Source: an uncultured Erysipelotrichaceae bacterium (lineage in GTDB: Bacteria > Bacillota_I > Bacilli_A > Erysipelotrichales > Erysipelotrichaceae). Taken from it: a stretch of 51,360 nt of DNA. Below, one piece after another: positions 1-7,676 of this stretch (position 1 is its first letter; each line of letters opens with the position of its first letter). Position numbers and translations under genes: made by a program. The notes under the pieces are model-generated. The model was not told where the DNA came from and did no database searches. It saw only the letters and a list, made by a program, of their open reading frames with translations. The stretch covers positions 1 through 51,360 of the forward strand of contig CADABS010000009.1 in assembly GCA_902786245.1 (NCBI GenBank), written 5' to 3'.

Positions 1-165
<165 letters not shown>

Positions 166-182
166 TTATTGTACACTATCTG

Positions 183-212
183 AATAAAAAAGACAGAAAT
201 GATATTCTGTCT
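183..212 (-). terminator. Rho-independent terminator of the three-gene hydrolase operon
   Basis: AGACAGAA and TTCTGTCT form an 8-bp stem (191..212). On the minus strand it is followed by a T-rich run (183..190). It lies just after the stop of the deformylase paralogue at 221. Confidence 0.8.
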
Positions 213-220
213 TAATGGAT

Positions 221-631
221 TCAGATGATAATGCCCCGGCAGTGATCGATTTCATGCTGGATGACCTGGGCGCTGACACCGCGGTATTCCTTTGTATGTT
301 TCTGAAAGGATGTATCCAGGTATTCCACCGTGATCTTCTGAAAGCGTCTGGTCCTGCGCATGCCGCTCAGGGACAGGCACCCTTCTTCAGTTTCATACGG
401 ATCGGCTTTGCGGAGTATCTTCGGATTGAGCATGACGGTCAGCTTTCCCCTGTCAAAGAAAGCAATGCAGTTTTTCAATACACCGATCATATTGGCTGCC
501 ATGCCGGCGCAGATCAGACGGTTGGCGGCCAGCGTATCCGCAAGGTCTGCCGCCACGGACAGATCCTGTTCGGTCATATCCGATGATTTTGCGGCCAGGA
601 ACATCTGGTCTTTGATGATTGGGCGGATCAT
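221..631 (-). CDS. Peptide deformylase paralogue (136 aa)
   Basis: This is a short member of the peptide deformylase fold, metal enzymes that remove formyl groups from peptides. Motif 2 is EGCLS (residues 83-87, metal ligand Cys85) and motif 3 is QHEIDH (125-130, two His ligands and catalytic Glu). In motif 1 the usual GLAAPQIG is GMAANMIG (43-50), so the conserved active-site Gln is Met. At 136 residues it is shorter than a housekeeping deformylase (about 150-190). I chose the start at 631 because its ATGA overlaps the stop of the creatininase gene at 628..630. It is the last gene of a coupled trio with that gene and an esterase-like gene. It may act on a small N-formyl compound rather than on nascent proteins; that is inference. 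Confidence 0.8.
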   Translation of the reverse strand: MIRPIIKDQMFLAAKSSDMTEQDLSVAADLADTLAANRLICAGMAANMIGVLKNCIAFFDRGKLTVMLNPKILRKADPYETEEGCLSLSGMRRTRRFQKITVEYLDTSFQKHTKEYRGVSAQVIQHEIDHCRGIII

Positions 632-1404
632 TCCAGAGGAACCTTCCGGAATTCTTCCGCAAAGGCAGCGATATACTCTGCCGCTGCCCGGATCATTTCT
701 TCGCCCCATTCGGCACTGGCATCTTTCGGATGATCGTCGCCGAACCAGCCGTTGTCCGAAACATGCCGGCTCATGCGGTTGACCGGAATATCCGTTCCCC
801 GGAACCGCACCGTGCGCATGCCGGAGGCAGGCAGCGTTTCGGAAAGACCGTTCATGGGCGCATCGCTGATTTCTGAAAAATCGACCAGAGAAGGATCGAT
901 GGCAAGAATGGCGGATGTTTCTTCCCCGCCGCCGTGTCCGCCATGCCAGGGACTCTTTCCGTTCTGATCGGGAACCAGTGTCCAGACCATCTGCCACCAG
1001 TTCATCTGGGCGAGCAGGCAGCCCTGTTTTTCCAGGTCCAGGGCAGTTCTGTCCAGCGGCGGAATGTTTCCGCCATGGCCGTTGATCACGATAAACCGGC
1101 GGGCTCCATGGGCTTTCAGCCCCTGTGTTACGGCGGTCAGTACCTGATAGAGCACATCATGGCCGAGGCTGACCGTACCGGGATAAGACGCAAGGTAATC
1201 CGTGCATCCGTAGGGAATCATCGGGGCGATAGCAATATCGCACATCGTTTCGAGATGCTCGATGATCTTATTCGGGATCAGTGTATCCGTGCCCAGCGGC
1301 ATATGCCGGCCATGGCATTCCATAGATCCGAGCGGAATGATCACTGTATCTTCTTTCTGAAAATATGCTTCGGCCTGCGGCCAGGTCATGTTTTCAAGTC
1401 TCAT
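628..1404 (-). CDS. Creatininase-family amidohydrolase
   Basis: The 258-residue protein has the creatininase/formamide-amidohydrolase layout. Metal ligands are visible as SMECHG (27-32), GTD (38-40), the family signature NGHGGN (108-113) and GGEETS (159-164). Known members open cyclic amides or hydrolyse small amides and formamides (creatininase, ArfB, MftE). The substrate here is unknown. It overlaps its neighbours by four bases on both sides, with the esterase-like gene upstream and the deformylase paralogue downstream. The three are almost certainly one transcript and probably one catabolic pathway. Confidence 0.85.
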   Translation of the reverse strand: MRLENMTWPQAEAYFQKEDTVIIPLGSMECHGRHMPLGTDTLIPNKIIEHLETMCDIAIAPMIPYGCTDYLASYPGTVSLGHDVLYQVLTAVTQGLKAHGARRFIVINGHGGNIPPLDRTALDLEKQGCLLAQMNWWQMVWTLVPDQNGKSPWHGGHGGGEETSAILAIDPSLVDFSEISDAPMNGLSETLPASGMRTVRFRGTDIPVNRMSRHVSDNGWFGDDHPKDASAEWGEEMIRAAAEYIAAFAEEFRKVPLE

Positions 1405-2297
1405 AAGCTGCCTTTCAAGCTGATATAGCGGCGGAAGAAATCACATTCTTCGTCATTGCACAGCTTTGCGTCCGCAGTTTTGATATTGCAGTGGAATACA
1501 TGGCCCAGACGGTTCGTCTTTGAACCGTAGAATCTGAATACATGCGGGATGTCATTGCGGATCAGTTCCGGTATAAAGACGGAAGGCTGCGCTTTCAGGA
1601 AGTCATCGACACAGGTCATGACAAAGACCGGCGGGAAGGCTTCCGTCACATGCTTTACTGCACTGATCAGCTCCAGTTCTTTTTCGCTTCCTGCTTCCGG
1701 CAGATAGTCCGCCATCAGCATCGTTGTCAGATCTGCTTTATTGTCGATGGTGATATGGAATGCCCCGCAGTTGAGCGCGATTGCCCGGAAACGGAAATCT
1801 GCCGGTGCTTTGAAACTGTATTCTGCTGCGTATTCCGGATTGGTCAGTATTTCCGTATACAGCGCCAGATTATGCGCACCGGCGGAATCGCCGACCGCAA
1901 AGATATTGTCTGTATCCATGCCGTATTCCTGTCCGTGCTCCAGCACCCAGGAAACGACGCTGTTGGTATCTTCCAGTGAAGAAGGATATTTGTATTCCGG
2001 GGCCAGACGGTATGTGAAATTGACGACTGCGAATCCCCTCTGGGCAAGGTTCATGCAGTAGTACTGATATACTTCCTTGTCGCCGTATACCCAGCCGCCG
2101 CCATGGACGCTGATGATGACCGGCAGGCTGCCGCTTTCGCTTTTCGGTCTGTATACATCCAGCACCTGCCATTTCGGGTCGCTGCCATAGGCAATATCAT
2201 CATAGCGGATGACATCTTCCGGTGTGGAAAGACCGGCATCGCGGGCTGCATCGCCTTCTGCAAACATTGCACGGATTCTGTCGCTTACTGCGGACAT
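1401..2297 (-). CDS. Alpha/beta hydrolase, HSL-type esterase family
   Basis: This is a 298-residue cytoplasmic esterase or lipase-like protein. The oxyanion motif HGGGW is at 65-69 and the nucleophile elbow GDSAG at 136-140 (Ser138). The C-terminal acid and base are probably the CVDD Asp and the GHVFH His. This HGG(G/A)x...GDSAG pair defines the hormone-sensitive-lipase branch. I placed the start at 2297 because AGGAGG lies nine bases upstream; an earlier in-frame start at 2354 has no such site. It is the first gene of the esterase - creatininase - deformylase operon. The substrate is unknown, but a small ester or carbamoyl compound would fit the company. Confidence 0.8.
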   Translation of the reverse strand: MSAVSDRIRAMFAEGDAARDAGLSTPEDVIRYDDIAYGSDPKWQVLDVYRPKSESGSLPVIISVHGGGWVYGDKEVYQYYCMNLAQRGFAVVNFTYRLAPEYKYPSSLEDTNSVVSWVLEHGQEYGMDTDNIFAVGDSAGAHNLALYTEILTNPEYAAEYSFKAPADFRFRAIALNCGAFHITIDNKADLTTMLMADYLPEAGSEKELELISAVKHVTEAFPPVFVMTCVDDFLKAQPSVFIPELIRNDIPHVFRFYGSKTNRLGHVFHCNIKTADAKLCNDEECDFFRRYISLKGSL

Positions 2298-2332
2298 AGT
2301 TCTACCTCCTGTATTATGATTTTTTCTCTTAT

Positions 2333-2358
2333 ATGTATGGCTCAATTCTACCATACAT
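2333..2358. repeat. 8-bp perfect inverted repeat upstream of the hydrolase operon
   Basis: ATGTATGG (2333..2340) and CCATACAT (2351..2358) are separated by ten bases. There is no T-run after either side, so it is unlikely to be a terminator. It lies in the promoter region of the esterase gene, immediately after the stop of the phosphatase gene. It could be an operator. Confidence 0.4.
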
Positions 2359-2937
2359 TCATCGGATTTCTGCAGGAACGCTGATCTGCCCTGCCGATAT
2401 TTCCGCTGCGTATACAGCGCAGTTGCCGATATACTTCGACCAGTACATTCCTTCCGATGCCGGTGTGAGATACTCCAGGATCCCCTTCATTGCGATCGCA
2501 TGCGTGGACAGCAGGATATTCCCTTTCAGACCGCGGATTTCTTCGATCAGTGTTCCGGTCCTGCGGACGACATCCGCTAACTGTTCCATGCCGTCCGGGG
2601 CCGGGCAGTGAATGAAGTCGCTGAAAAAGGAAACGATCTCCGCAGGCGGGTTTTTCAGGTCGCATCCTTCATAGGGACCGTAATCCATTTCGATCAGTCT
2701 TGCGTCTGTTACCGGTTCCGTGCCGGGTGCGCACAGCTTGGCTGTCTGCACTGCCCGGATCAAAGGACTGGTAAATACATGGTCAAAAACGATGCCCTGT
2801 CCCCGGAACCAGGCACCTGCTTCCTCTGCCTGCCGGATTCCTTCTTCATTCAGCGGATGATCGCTTCTGCCCTGCAGCGCATGTGCTCTGTTTACCGCTG
2901 TCTGCCCGTGCCGGATGATATAGATTACCGCATCCAT
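2359..2937 (-). CDS. Histidine phosphatase family protein (phosphoglycerate-mutase-like)
   Basis: This 192-residue protein belongs to the branch-1 histidine phosphatases. The catalytic RHGQT is at residues 9-13 (phospho-accepting His10), and a second His sits in LLSTHAIAMKG near residue 150. The family includes cofactor-dependent phosphoglycerate mutase, CobC/RibC-type phosphatases and broad sugar-phosphate phosphatases. The length and absence of the mutase insertions favour a phosphatase. The start at 2937 follows GGAGAGG at rather long spacing, and a 19-codon ORF (2925..2984) overlaps it, so translation may be coupled. The substrate is unknown. Confidence 0.8.
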   Translation of the reverse strand: MDAVIYIIRHGQTAVNRAHALQGRSDHPLNEEGIRQAEEAGAWFRGQGIVFDHVFTSPLIRAVQTAKLCAPGTEPVTDARLIEMDYGPYEGCDLKNPPAEIVSFFSDFIHCPAPDGMEQLADVVRRTGTLIEEIRGLKGNILLSTHAIAMKGILEYLTPASEGMYWSKYIGNCAVYAAEISAGQISVPAEIR

Positions 2938-2984
2938 TCCATCACCTCTCCGTCTCTTCTGAACAGCACAATCTGTTTTTTCAT
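2925..2984 (-). CDS. Possible 19-residue upstream ORF overlapping the phosphatase start
   Basis: An ATG at 2984, with GGAG about nine bases upstream, opens a 19-codon frame (MKKQIVLFRRDGEV...). Its TAA at 2925..2927 lies inside codons 4-5 of the phosphatase, in another frame. The phosphatase Shine-Dalgarno sequence lies within this small frame. It could be a coupling leader peptide or chance; there is no family support. Confidence 0.25.
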   Translation of the reverse strand: MKKQIVLFRRDGEVMEWMR

Positions 2985-3060
2985 CTTCCGTGTCTCCGAT
3001 CTGTATTTATACTATCAGTTTACGGATAAAACCATGCGCAGAATGCATAACGGAAGATTC

Positions 3061-3088
3061 TTAACAAATCCGCATTGTCTGCTATAAT
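3061..3088 (+). promoter_or_regulatory. Sigma-A-type promoter of the ECF S-component gene
   Basis: TTAACA (3061..3066) and TATAAT (3083..3088) are 16 bases apart. Transcription would start near 3095. This rules out the in-frame TTG at 3075 as a start and supports the TTG at 3126. Confidence 0.7.
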
Positions 3089-3125
3089 ACGCGTGGTCCA
3101 TAGTAGAGAGAGGAGTACATTCATC

Positions 3126-3758
3126 TTGAACAACAACAGAAAAGAGATTCAGAAACTGACATTAACAGCGTTCTTTGTCGCAATTCAGATTATTCTTACA
3201 GTTACACCGCTGGGATATATTCCTCTCGGTGCGATCAGTATTACAACCATGCATATACCTGTCATTCTTGCGGGTATATTCCTCGGTGCCGGCACCGGTG
3301 CGCTGATCGGCGGCGTCTTCGGCATGTCGTCGATGCTCAGGGCGACATTCGCTCCCGGCATTACATCCTTCCTGTTTTCCCCGTTTATTACGGTCGGCGG
3401 CATTTCCGGCAATTTCAGCAGTCTGATCATCGTCTTTGTACCGCGGATCCTGCTGGGATGGCTGAGCGGAAAAATGTTCCGGATCCTGCGGAAGCGGATC
3501 GGCAATCTGCCTTCCTGTTCCGTCACCGCAGCAGCCTGCACGATCCTGCATACGCTGATGGTCATGGGTCTGATCTGGGCACTCTTCGGTCCGCAGTATG
3601 CTGAAGCACTGGGAATTGCAGCGGAAGCGGTCGGTACGGTGATCATGGGTGTTATTACATCCAACGGCATTCTTGAAACGATTCTGGCGGCCATTGTAAT
3701 ACCGGCGCTGGACAAAGCGCTCTGGCCGACCATCCGCAGAATGCGTCTGGGCGAGTGA
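3126..3758 (+). CDS. ECF transporter substrate-binding (S) component
   Basis: This 210-residue membrane protein has about six hydrophobic segments. It contains the typical ECF S-component stretch around MHIPVILAGIFLG, followed by a Gly/Ala-rich helix, and fits the PF12822-type vitamin-uptake subunits. S components bind one vitamin or precursor and use a shared EcfA-A'-T module, which is not in this window. The specificity is unknown; pantothenate-type S components look closest. The start is a TTG at 3126 preceded by GAGGAG, in line with the promoter at 3061..3088. It is monocistronic, closed by the terminator at 3764..3788. Confidence 0.8.
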   Translation: MNNNRKEIQKLTLTAFFVAIQIILTVTPLGYIPLGAISITTMHIPVILAGIFLGAGTGALIGGVFGMSSMLRATFAPGITSFLFSPFITVGGISGNFSSLIIVFVPRILLGWLSGKMFRILRKRIGNLPSCSVTAAACTILHTLMVMGLIWALFGPQYAEALGIAAEAVGTVIMGVITSNGILETILAAIVIPALDKALWPTIRRMRLGE

Positions 3759-3763
3759 GTTAA

Positions 3764-3788
3764 AAAACGGATCTGTGCGATCCGTTTT
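3764..3788. terminator. Bidirectional terminator between ECF S component and aldo/keto reductase
   Basis: AAAACGGATC (3764..3773) and GATCCGTTTT (3779..3788) form a 10-bp stem with A/T tails on both sides. The two flanking genes converge on it. Confidence 0.85.
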
Positions 3789-3790
3789 CT

Positions 3791-4927
3791 TTATCTCTCG
3801 TAATGCTTTGCGACATCCTTGAGGAAGTCAATAATTGTCAGATGCTGGGGACAGACACCTTCGCACTGGCCGCAGCCAATACAGTCGGATGCCTTGCCGA
3901 ATGCCTTTGTCAGTGTTTCGTAATTGGTGAAGTTGATCGTCCAGCCCTTCTCATCGAGGCGCTCACGCATATCTTCGTTATAGATGGAGAAATACTGCGG
4001 GATGCAGATATGCATCGGGCATCCTTCCGTACAGTAGGAACAGCCGGTGCAGGGAATGGCGATCTGGCTGTTGATCAGATCCGCCGCCCGGAAGCACATC
4101 TTCTTTTCTTCTTCGCTCAGCGGTCTGAAATCCTGCATATACGATGTATTGTTTTCCATCTGTTCCAGAGAGCTCATACCGGAAAGAACGCACATGACAT
4201 TGGGCAGACTTGCCGCAAAGCGGATCGCCCATGACGGAATGGACATGGACGGATCATAGTCTTTGAACATCTGTTCCGCCTCTTCCGGCAGGGATGCCAG
4301 GGTTCCGCCTTTCACCGGTTCCATGACAATGACCGGCTTGCCGTGCTTTTCCGCTGTCTCATAGCAGGCCCGGGACTGGATCCAGCTGCTTTCCCAGTCA
4401 AGATAATTGAGCTGCAGCTGCACGAATTCCATATCCGGATACTTTGTCAGGATCTGATCCAGCAGTTCCGCCGTATCATGGAACGAGAATCCGATATGTC
4501 TGACCAGACCCTGTTCCTTCTTTTCTTTCAGCCAGCTGAAGCAGTCGTATTTCTCATATTTCTCGAGCATGCCCGATTCAACGCCGTGCAGAAGATAATA
4601 ATCAAAGTATCCTGCCCCTGTCTTGCGCAGCTGTTCATTGAAAACTTTATCCCGGTCTTCATAAGAATTGAAGAAGCCGGCATGCAGTTTTGTGGCAAGG
4701 GTGAAGCTGTCCCGCGGGTAGCGTTCCACCAGTGCTTTTCTGGCAACATTTTCACTTTCAAAGCCGTTATACATCCAGGCTGTATCAAAATAGGTGAATC
4801 CTCTTTCCATGAACAGATCGATCATTCTGCTCACCTGTTCCACATCGACGCTGGACGCATCTGCCGGATTGATCCGGGGCATCCGCATCAGTCCGAATCC
4901 GAGTTTCTTTTCCGGTCTGAATTCCAT
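3791..4927 (-). CDS. Aldo/keto reductase with C-terminal 4Fe-4S ferredoxin domain
   Basis: The 378-residue protein starts with an aldo/keto reductase barrel (LGFGLMRMP, FDTAWMYNG with catalytic Asp and Tyr, ATKLH with Lys, LLHG with His). It ends in a ferredoxin-like domain with two cysteine motifs, CTGCSYCTEGCP (293-304) and CIGCGQCEGVCP (349-360). These could carry two 4Fe-4S clusters. Such fusions are common in anaerobes, where the barrel reduces a carbonyl with electrons from or to the clusters. Substrates are largely unknown. The start was moved to 4927 because AGGAGG lies nine bases upstream, inside the longer frame. Confidence 0.85.
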   Translation of the reverse strand: MEFRPEKKLGFGLMRMPRINPADASSVDVEQVSRMIDLFMERGFTYFDTAWMYNGFESENVARKALVERYPRDSFTLATKLHAGFFNSYEDRDKVFNEQLRKTGAGYFDYYLLHGVESGMLEKYEKYDCFSWLKEKKEQGLVRHIGFSFHDTAELLDQILTKYPDMEFVQLQLNYLDWESSWIQSRACYETAEKHGKPVIVMEPVKGGTLASLPEEAEQMFKDYDPSMSIPSWAIRFAASLPNVMCVLSGMSSLEQMENNTSYMQDFRPLSEEEKKMCFRAADLINSQIAIPCTGCSYCTEGCPMHICIPQYFSIYNEDMRERLDEKGWTINFTNYETLTKAFGKASDCIGCGQCEGVCPQHLTIIDFLKDVAKHYER

Positions 4928-4987
4928 ATCCGATATCCTCCTAATCATTGTCATCGTAGCAGATTGTCTCTTTGAATACTAATACCT

Positions 4988-5002
4988 TTCTGTTATACAG
5001 AA
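4988..5002. promoter_or_regulatory. Short palindrome upstream of the aldo/keto reductase
   Basis: TTCTGTTATACAGAA is a perfect 6-bp inverted repeat with a 3-base spacer. It lies between a small gene and the reductase, where an operator or promoter would sit. No regulator is assigned. Confidence 0.3.
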
Positions 5003-5006
5003 GCAT

Positions 5007-5285
5007 TCATCTGCCATACGGCTGCTGCATTTCTTCAAATGCGGCAGCGAATGCTTTCATGTATTCTGTTTCTTCAAGAGCAACCGTCTTACGGTATTCT
5101 TCCACTTCTCCGCTCTGCAGCACCCGGGCACTGAGCCACCGCAGCTGCGATACAGCTTTTTCGGTTTTCAGGACCGTCTGTTCATAAGCCGGTCCGATCA
5201 GCAGCAGTTTCAGTGCTTCATCCGGCTGCAGAAAGCTGCTGGTGATGATCCCGAATGTATCGTAGAGCATGATTTTCTGTTCCAT
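5007..5285 (-). CDS. Hypothetical 92-residue protein
   Basis: I do not recognise this protein. It begins MEQKIMLYDTFGIITSS, has no signal peptide or membrane segment, and is mostly helical and Glu/Ala/Leu-rich (EETEYMKAFAAAFEEM near the C-terminus). A weak GGCGGG ribosome site lies nine bases before the ATG. The frame fills the space between the ROK kinase terminator and the reductase promoter, which supports a real small gene. No function can be proposed. Confidence 0.5.
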   Translation of the reverse strand: MEQKIMLYDTFGIITSSFLQPDEALKLLLIGPAYEQTVLKTEKAVSQLRWLSARVLQSGEVEEYRKTVALEETEYMKAFAAAFEEMQQPYGR

Positions 5286-5305
5286 ACTGTTTCCCGCCTG
5301 TTTTT

Positions 5306-5334
5306 AAAAAATGCGGCAGAAGCTGTCTGCCGCA
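5306..5334 (-). terminator. Terminator of the ROK kinase gene
   Basis: TGCGGCAGA and TCTGCCGCA form a 9-bp stem (5312..5334). On the minus strand it is followed by a T-run (5306..5311). Confidence 0.85.
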
Positions 5335-5362
5335 GTGAATTTCTGCTGTGAACGGTCAGTGC

Positions 5363-6268
5363 TTACTGCAGTTCATACAGATAGTGATACAGAGCACCGA
5401 TCATGTTGGCGTCATTTCCGAATGTGCAGGCGACAACTTCCGGCCTTGTGGCAGGTGTTTTGCCCTTTGCCTCTTCGAAATATGCGTCCAGTTTGCGGTT
5501 GATCGTTTCCAGCAGGATCGGCTGTTTGGAAATGCCGCCGCCGAATGCAAAGCGCTGCATATCCAGGATCAGCTGCAGAGAAATGATGCCGGTAACGATA
5601 TTGTCGCAGAACGCATCGAGCACTTCCAGCGCATCCGTTACGCCGCTGTTGGCATCTTCAAAGAAGATCCTGCCGTTCATTTCCGAAACATCCACGCCTT
5701 TTCTCTCTGCGTACATGCTGACAAGAGTCGTTGTGCTGGCTGCCCGTGCCCATGTTTTTTTGCTTGTATATCTGTCATTCCAGTCTGCGCTGATGCCGGA
5801 GAATTCACCTGCCGCGAATGTATTGCCGCGGATGAGCTTTCCGCCGAGAATGACGGATCCGCCGATACCGGTGCCCAGGGTGATGACCGAACCGCTGTCG
5901 TAGCCTTTCATCGATCCTTTCCAGAGTTCCGCAAGGGCTGCTGCCTTGGCATCGTTTTCAACACAGAAAGGAACCGGGATCCGGTCTTTCAGTGCATCTG
6001 CCAGATTGATGCCGCTGACATATCCGAGTGCGCCGCTGGTGTAGAAATAGCCGGTCTGCGAATCGATCTTGCCCGGTGCGCTCATGCATACCGCTTCAAT
6101 GTTTCTGTCCTTGAACATTTCATAGATCGAAACGATGCTGTCTTCGAAGTTCTCCAGGCTGTTTCTCGGTGTAGGAATTTCTCCTTTTTCGAGAATTTCG
6201 ATTTCATCGGTCATGACAGCGTATTTGATATTCGTTCCGCCGACATCGATTGTGAGATAGTTGCTCAT
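5363..6268 (-). CDS. ROK-family sugar kinase
   Basis: The 301-residue protein has the ROK/ASKHA fold. The phosphate-binding loop DVGGTNIKYAV is near residue 8, the catalytic ENDAKAAALAE near 104, and GTGIGGSVI near 135. The zinc-binding CxCGxxGCxE motif of many ROK glucokinases is absent, as in beta-glucoside kinases and some N-acetylmannosamine or fructose kinases. It phosphorylates a hexose or disaccharide in the cytoplasm; which one is not clear. The GH1 fragment at the window start would fit beta-glucoside use, but it is 5 kb away. GGAGGA lies 11 bases before the ATG. It is monocistronic. Confidence 0.85.
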   Translation of the reverse strand: MSNYLTIDVGGTNIKYAVMTDEIEILEKGEIPTPRNSLENFEDSIVSIYEMFKDRNIEAVCMSAPGKIDSQTGYFYTSGALGYVSGINLADALKDRIPVPFCVENDAKAAALAELWKGSMKGYDSGSVITLGTGIGGSVILGGKLIRGNTFAAGEFSGISADWNDRYTSKKTWARAASTTTLVSMYAERKGVDVSEMNGRIFFEDANSGVTDALEVLDAFCDNIVTGIISLQLILDMQRFAFGGGISKQPILLETINRKLDAYFEEAKGKTPATRPEVVACTFGNDANMIGALYHYLYELQ

Positions 6269-6333
6269 GTTATTATTGTCCTCCGGTTACATTGTTCTGA
6301 TTACAGTATATGCTTTAATGCAGGTTTTTGGAA

Positions 6334-7041
6334 TTACGATCCGTAGCGGCACAGTTCAATGCCCGCCTTTTCAATGTATTCCCGCAGCTGCGGACTGCAC
6401 AGTATATCGAGTTCCCTGATCCGCTCCGATGCATAGCTGCTGCAGCGGTACAGTTCCAGATCGATCCAGCCGGGATGGCACATGATCTCGATATCTTCAT
6501 TCCGGTATTCTTCCAGGATCTGCAGCAGATGTTCCTTCGTCGCATCCTCTGCATAGAAAGAGTCAATAAACCTGAAACTGTTATGTGAGCGCACCTGCAG
6601 TCCGTATTCTGCCGCAAGCTTCAATGCGGTCTGCTGCGACTGCGGCGATTGATCGATGACGGTATGATGAGAATCGATATGGGTCGGCAGCTGTCCGGAT
6701 ACTGCGATGAAACGCTCGATCTGTGCCTTCCATTCGGCATATACCTCATCATAATCAATTTCATGTTCGAACAGCCGGGCTGCCCCATGCCAGAACAGAC
6801 CGGTGGAAGGATCTGTCAGGGTCCTGTTTGCGGTCAGCGGTCTGCCGCATGTCAGTACCAGATGGACACCGACTCCAAGACCGGGATGCTCGGTCTTCGC
6901 CCTGCGCACATATTCTTCAAAATATGCCGTATTGACAAGGGCAGTTGTGGAACGGAGGATGCCTTCCTCATAAGCCTGGAAAATGCCTTCTGAATTTGCT
7001 CTGGTGTAGCCCAGGTCGTCGCCGTTGATGATCAGTTTCAT
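6334..7041 (-). CDS. ChbG/YdjC-family carbohydrate deacetylase
   Basis: The 235-residue protein opens MKLIINGDDLGY, whose Asp pair binds the metal, and has HIDSHH near residue 122 completing the site. This is the YdjC fold. Characterised members remove an acetyl group from N-acetylglucosamine units of chito-oligosaccharides or cellobiose derivatives. The start at 7041 was preferred over 7080 because AGGAG lies nine bases upstream. It sits 19 bases after the 5'-deoxynucleotidase stop, so pheA, the nucleotidase and this gene probably share a transcript. No functional link among the three is evident. Confidence 0.8.
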   Translation of the reverse strand: MKLIINGDDLGYTRANSEGIFQAYEEGILRSTTALVNTAYFEEYVRRAKTEHPGLGVGVHLVLTCGRPLTANRTLTDPSTGLFWHGAARLFEHEIDYDEVYAEWKAQIERFIAVSGQLPTHIDSHHTVIDQSPQSQQTALKLAAEYGLQVRSHNSFRFIDSFYAEDATKEHLLQILEEYRNEDIEIMCHPGWIDLELYRCSSYASERIRELDILCSPQLREYIEKAGIELCRYGS

Positions 7042-7060
7042 ATGAATTCTCCTTCTGTGG

Positions 7061-7648
7061 TTATTTCTGCAGCAGTTCATCCAGCGTCCTGCCGTAGGCC
7101 GGCAGGAATTCTTTCATAAAATCATTGATCTCCGGCAGCGTTTCCGCCATTGTTTCCAGACTCTGCCGGGTCGAAAGCAGCGCGGTCCTGAATTCGGTAT
7201 TGCCTGCGCTTTCTTCTTCGATGCATTTGATCAGTGCGGAAAGCTTATCCGCCGCTTTGATATAGGGACGCAGTTCTTCGTCTTCCCGGAGCACATCCGC
7301 ATATGCGCTGCGCATATCCTGCGGCAGCTGGGCAAGCAGCTGTTCCACCGCATTGCCCTCTACCTGCCGGTACGCATCCCGGATCTCTTCATTGAAATAT
7401 TTGACCGGTGTCGGCAGATCGCCGGTGATGATTTCACCTGCGTCATGATACAGACTGATGACGGCTGCTCTGTCTGCCGGCAGACTGCGGCCGTAGCGCG
7501 TATTGCCGAGAATGCAGAGTGCATGGGCAATCATTGCGACTTCCAGCGAATGCTCGCTGAGATTTTCCCGCCGGGTACTGCGCATCAGCGCCCAGCGTTC
7601 GATATATTTCATTCTTGATACAATTGCAAAAAAATGATGATCTGTCAT
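7061..7648 (-). CDS. yfbR: 5'-deoxynucleotidase, YfbR-like HD phosphohydrolase
   Basis: This is a 195-residue HD-domain protein (E. coli YfbR is 199). Metal ligands are His33 (SEHS), the His68-Asp69 pair in YHDAGE, and a later Asp in KAADKLS. The stretch GEIITGDLPTPVKYFN is the family fingerprint. YfbR removes the 5'-phosphate from deoxynucleoside monophosphates, helping to balance dNTP pools. The start at 7648 follows CAGGAA at good spacing; the upstream in-frame start at 7675 lacks a site. It lies 28 bases after the prephenate dehydratase gene on the same strand. Confidence 0.85.
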   Translation of the reverse strand: MTDHHFFAIVSRMKYIERWALMRSTRRENLSEHSLEVAMIAHALCILGNTRYGRSLPADRAAVISLYHDAGEIITGDLPTPVKYFNEEIRDAYRQVEGNAVEQLLAQLPQDMRSAYADVLREDEELRPYIKAADKLSALIKCIEEESAGNTEFRTALLSTRQSLETMAETLPEINDFMKEFLPAYGRTLDELLQK

Positions 7649-7676
7649 ATCTGTTCCTGCCTGTGGTTTTATCATA

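Noticed and set aside
3075-3125. Earlier TTG start for the ECF S component
   Set aside because: It lies inside the promoter, before the likely transcription start, and lacks a ribosome site.
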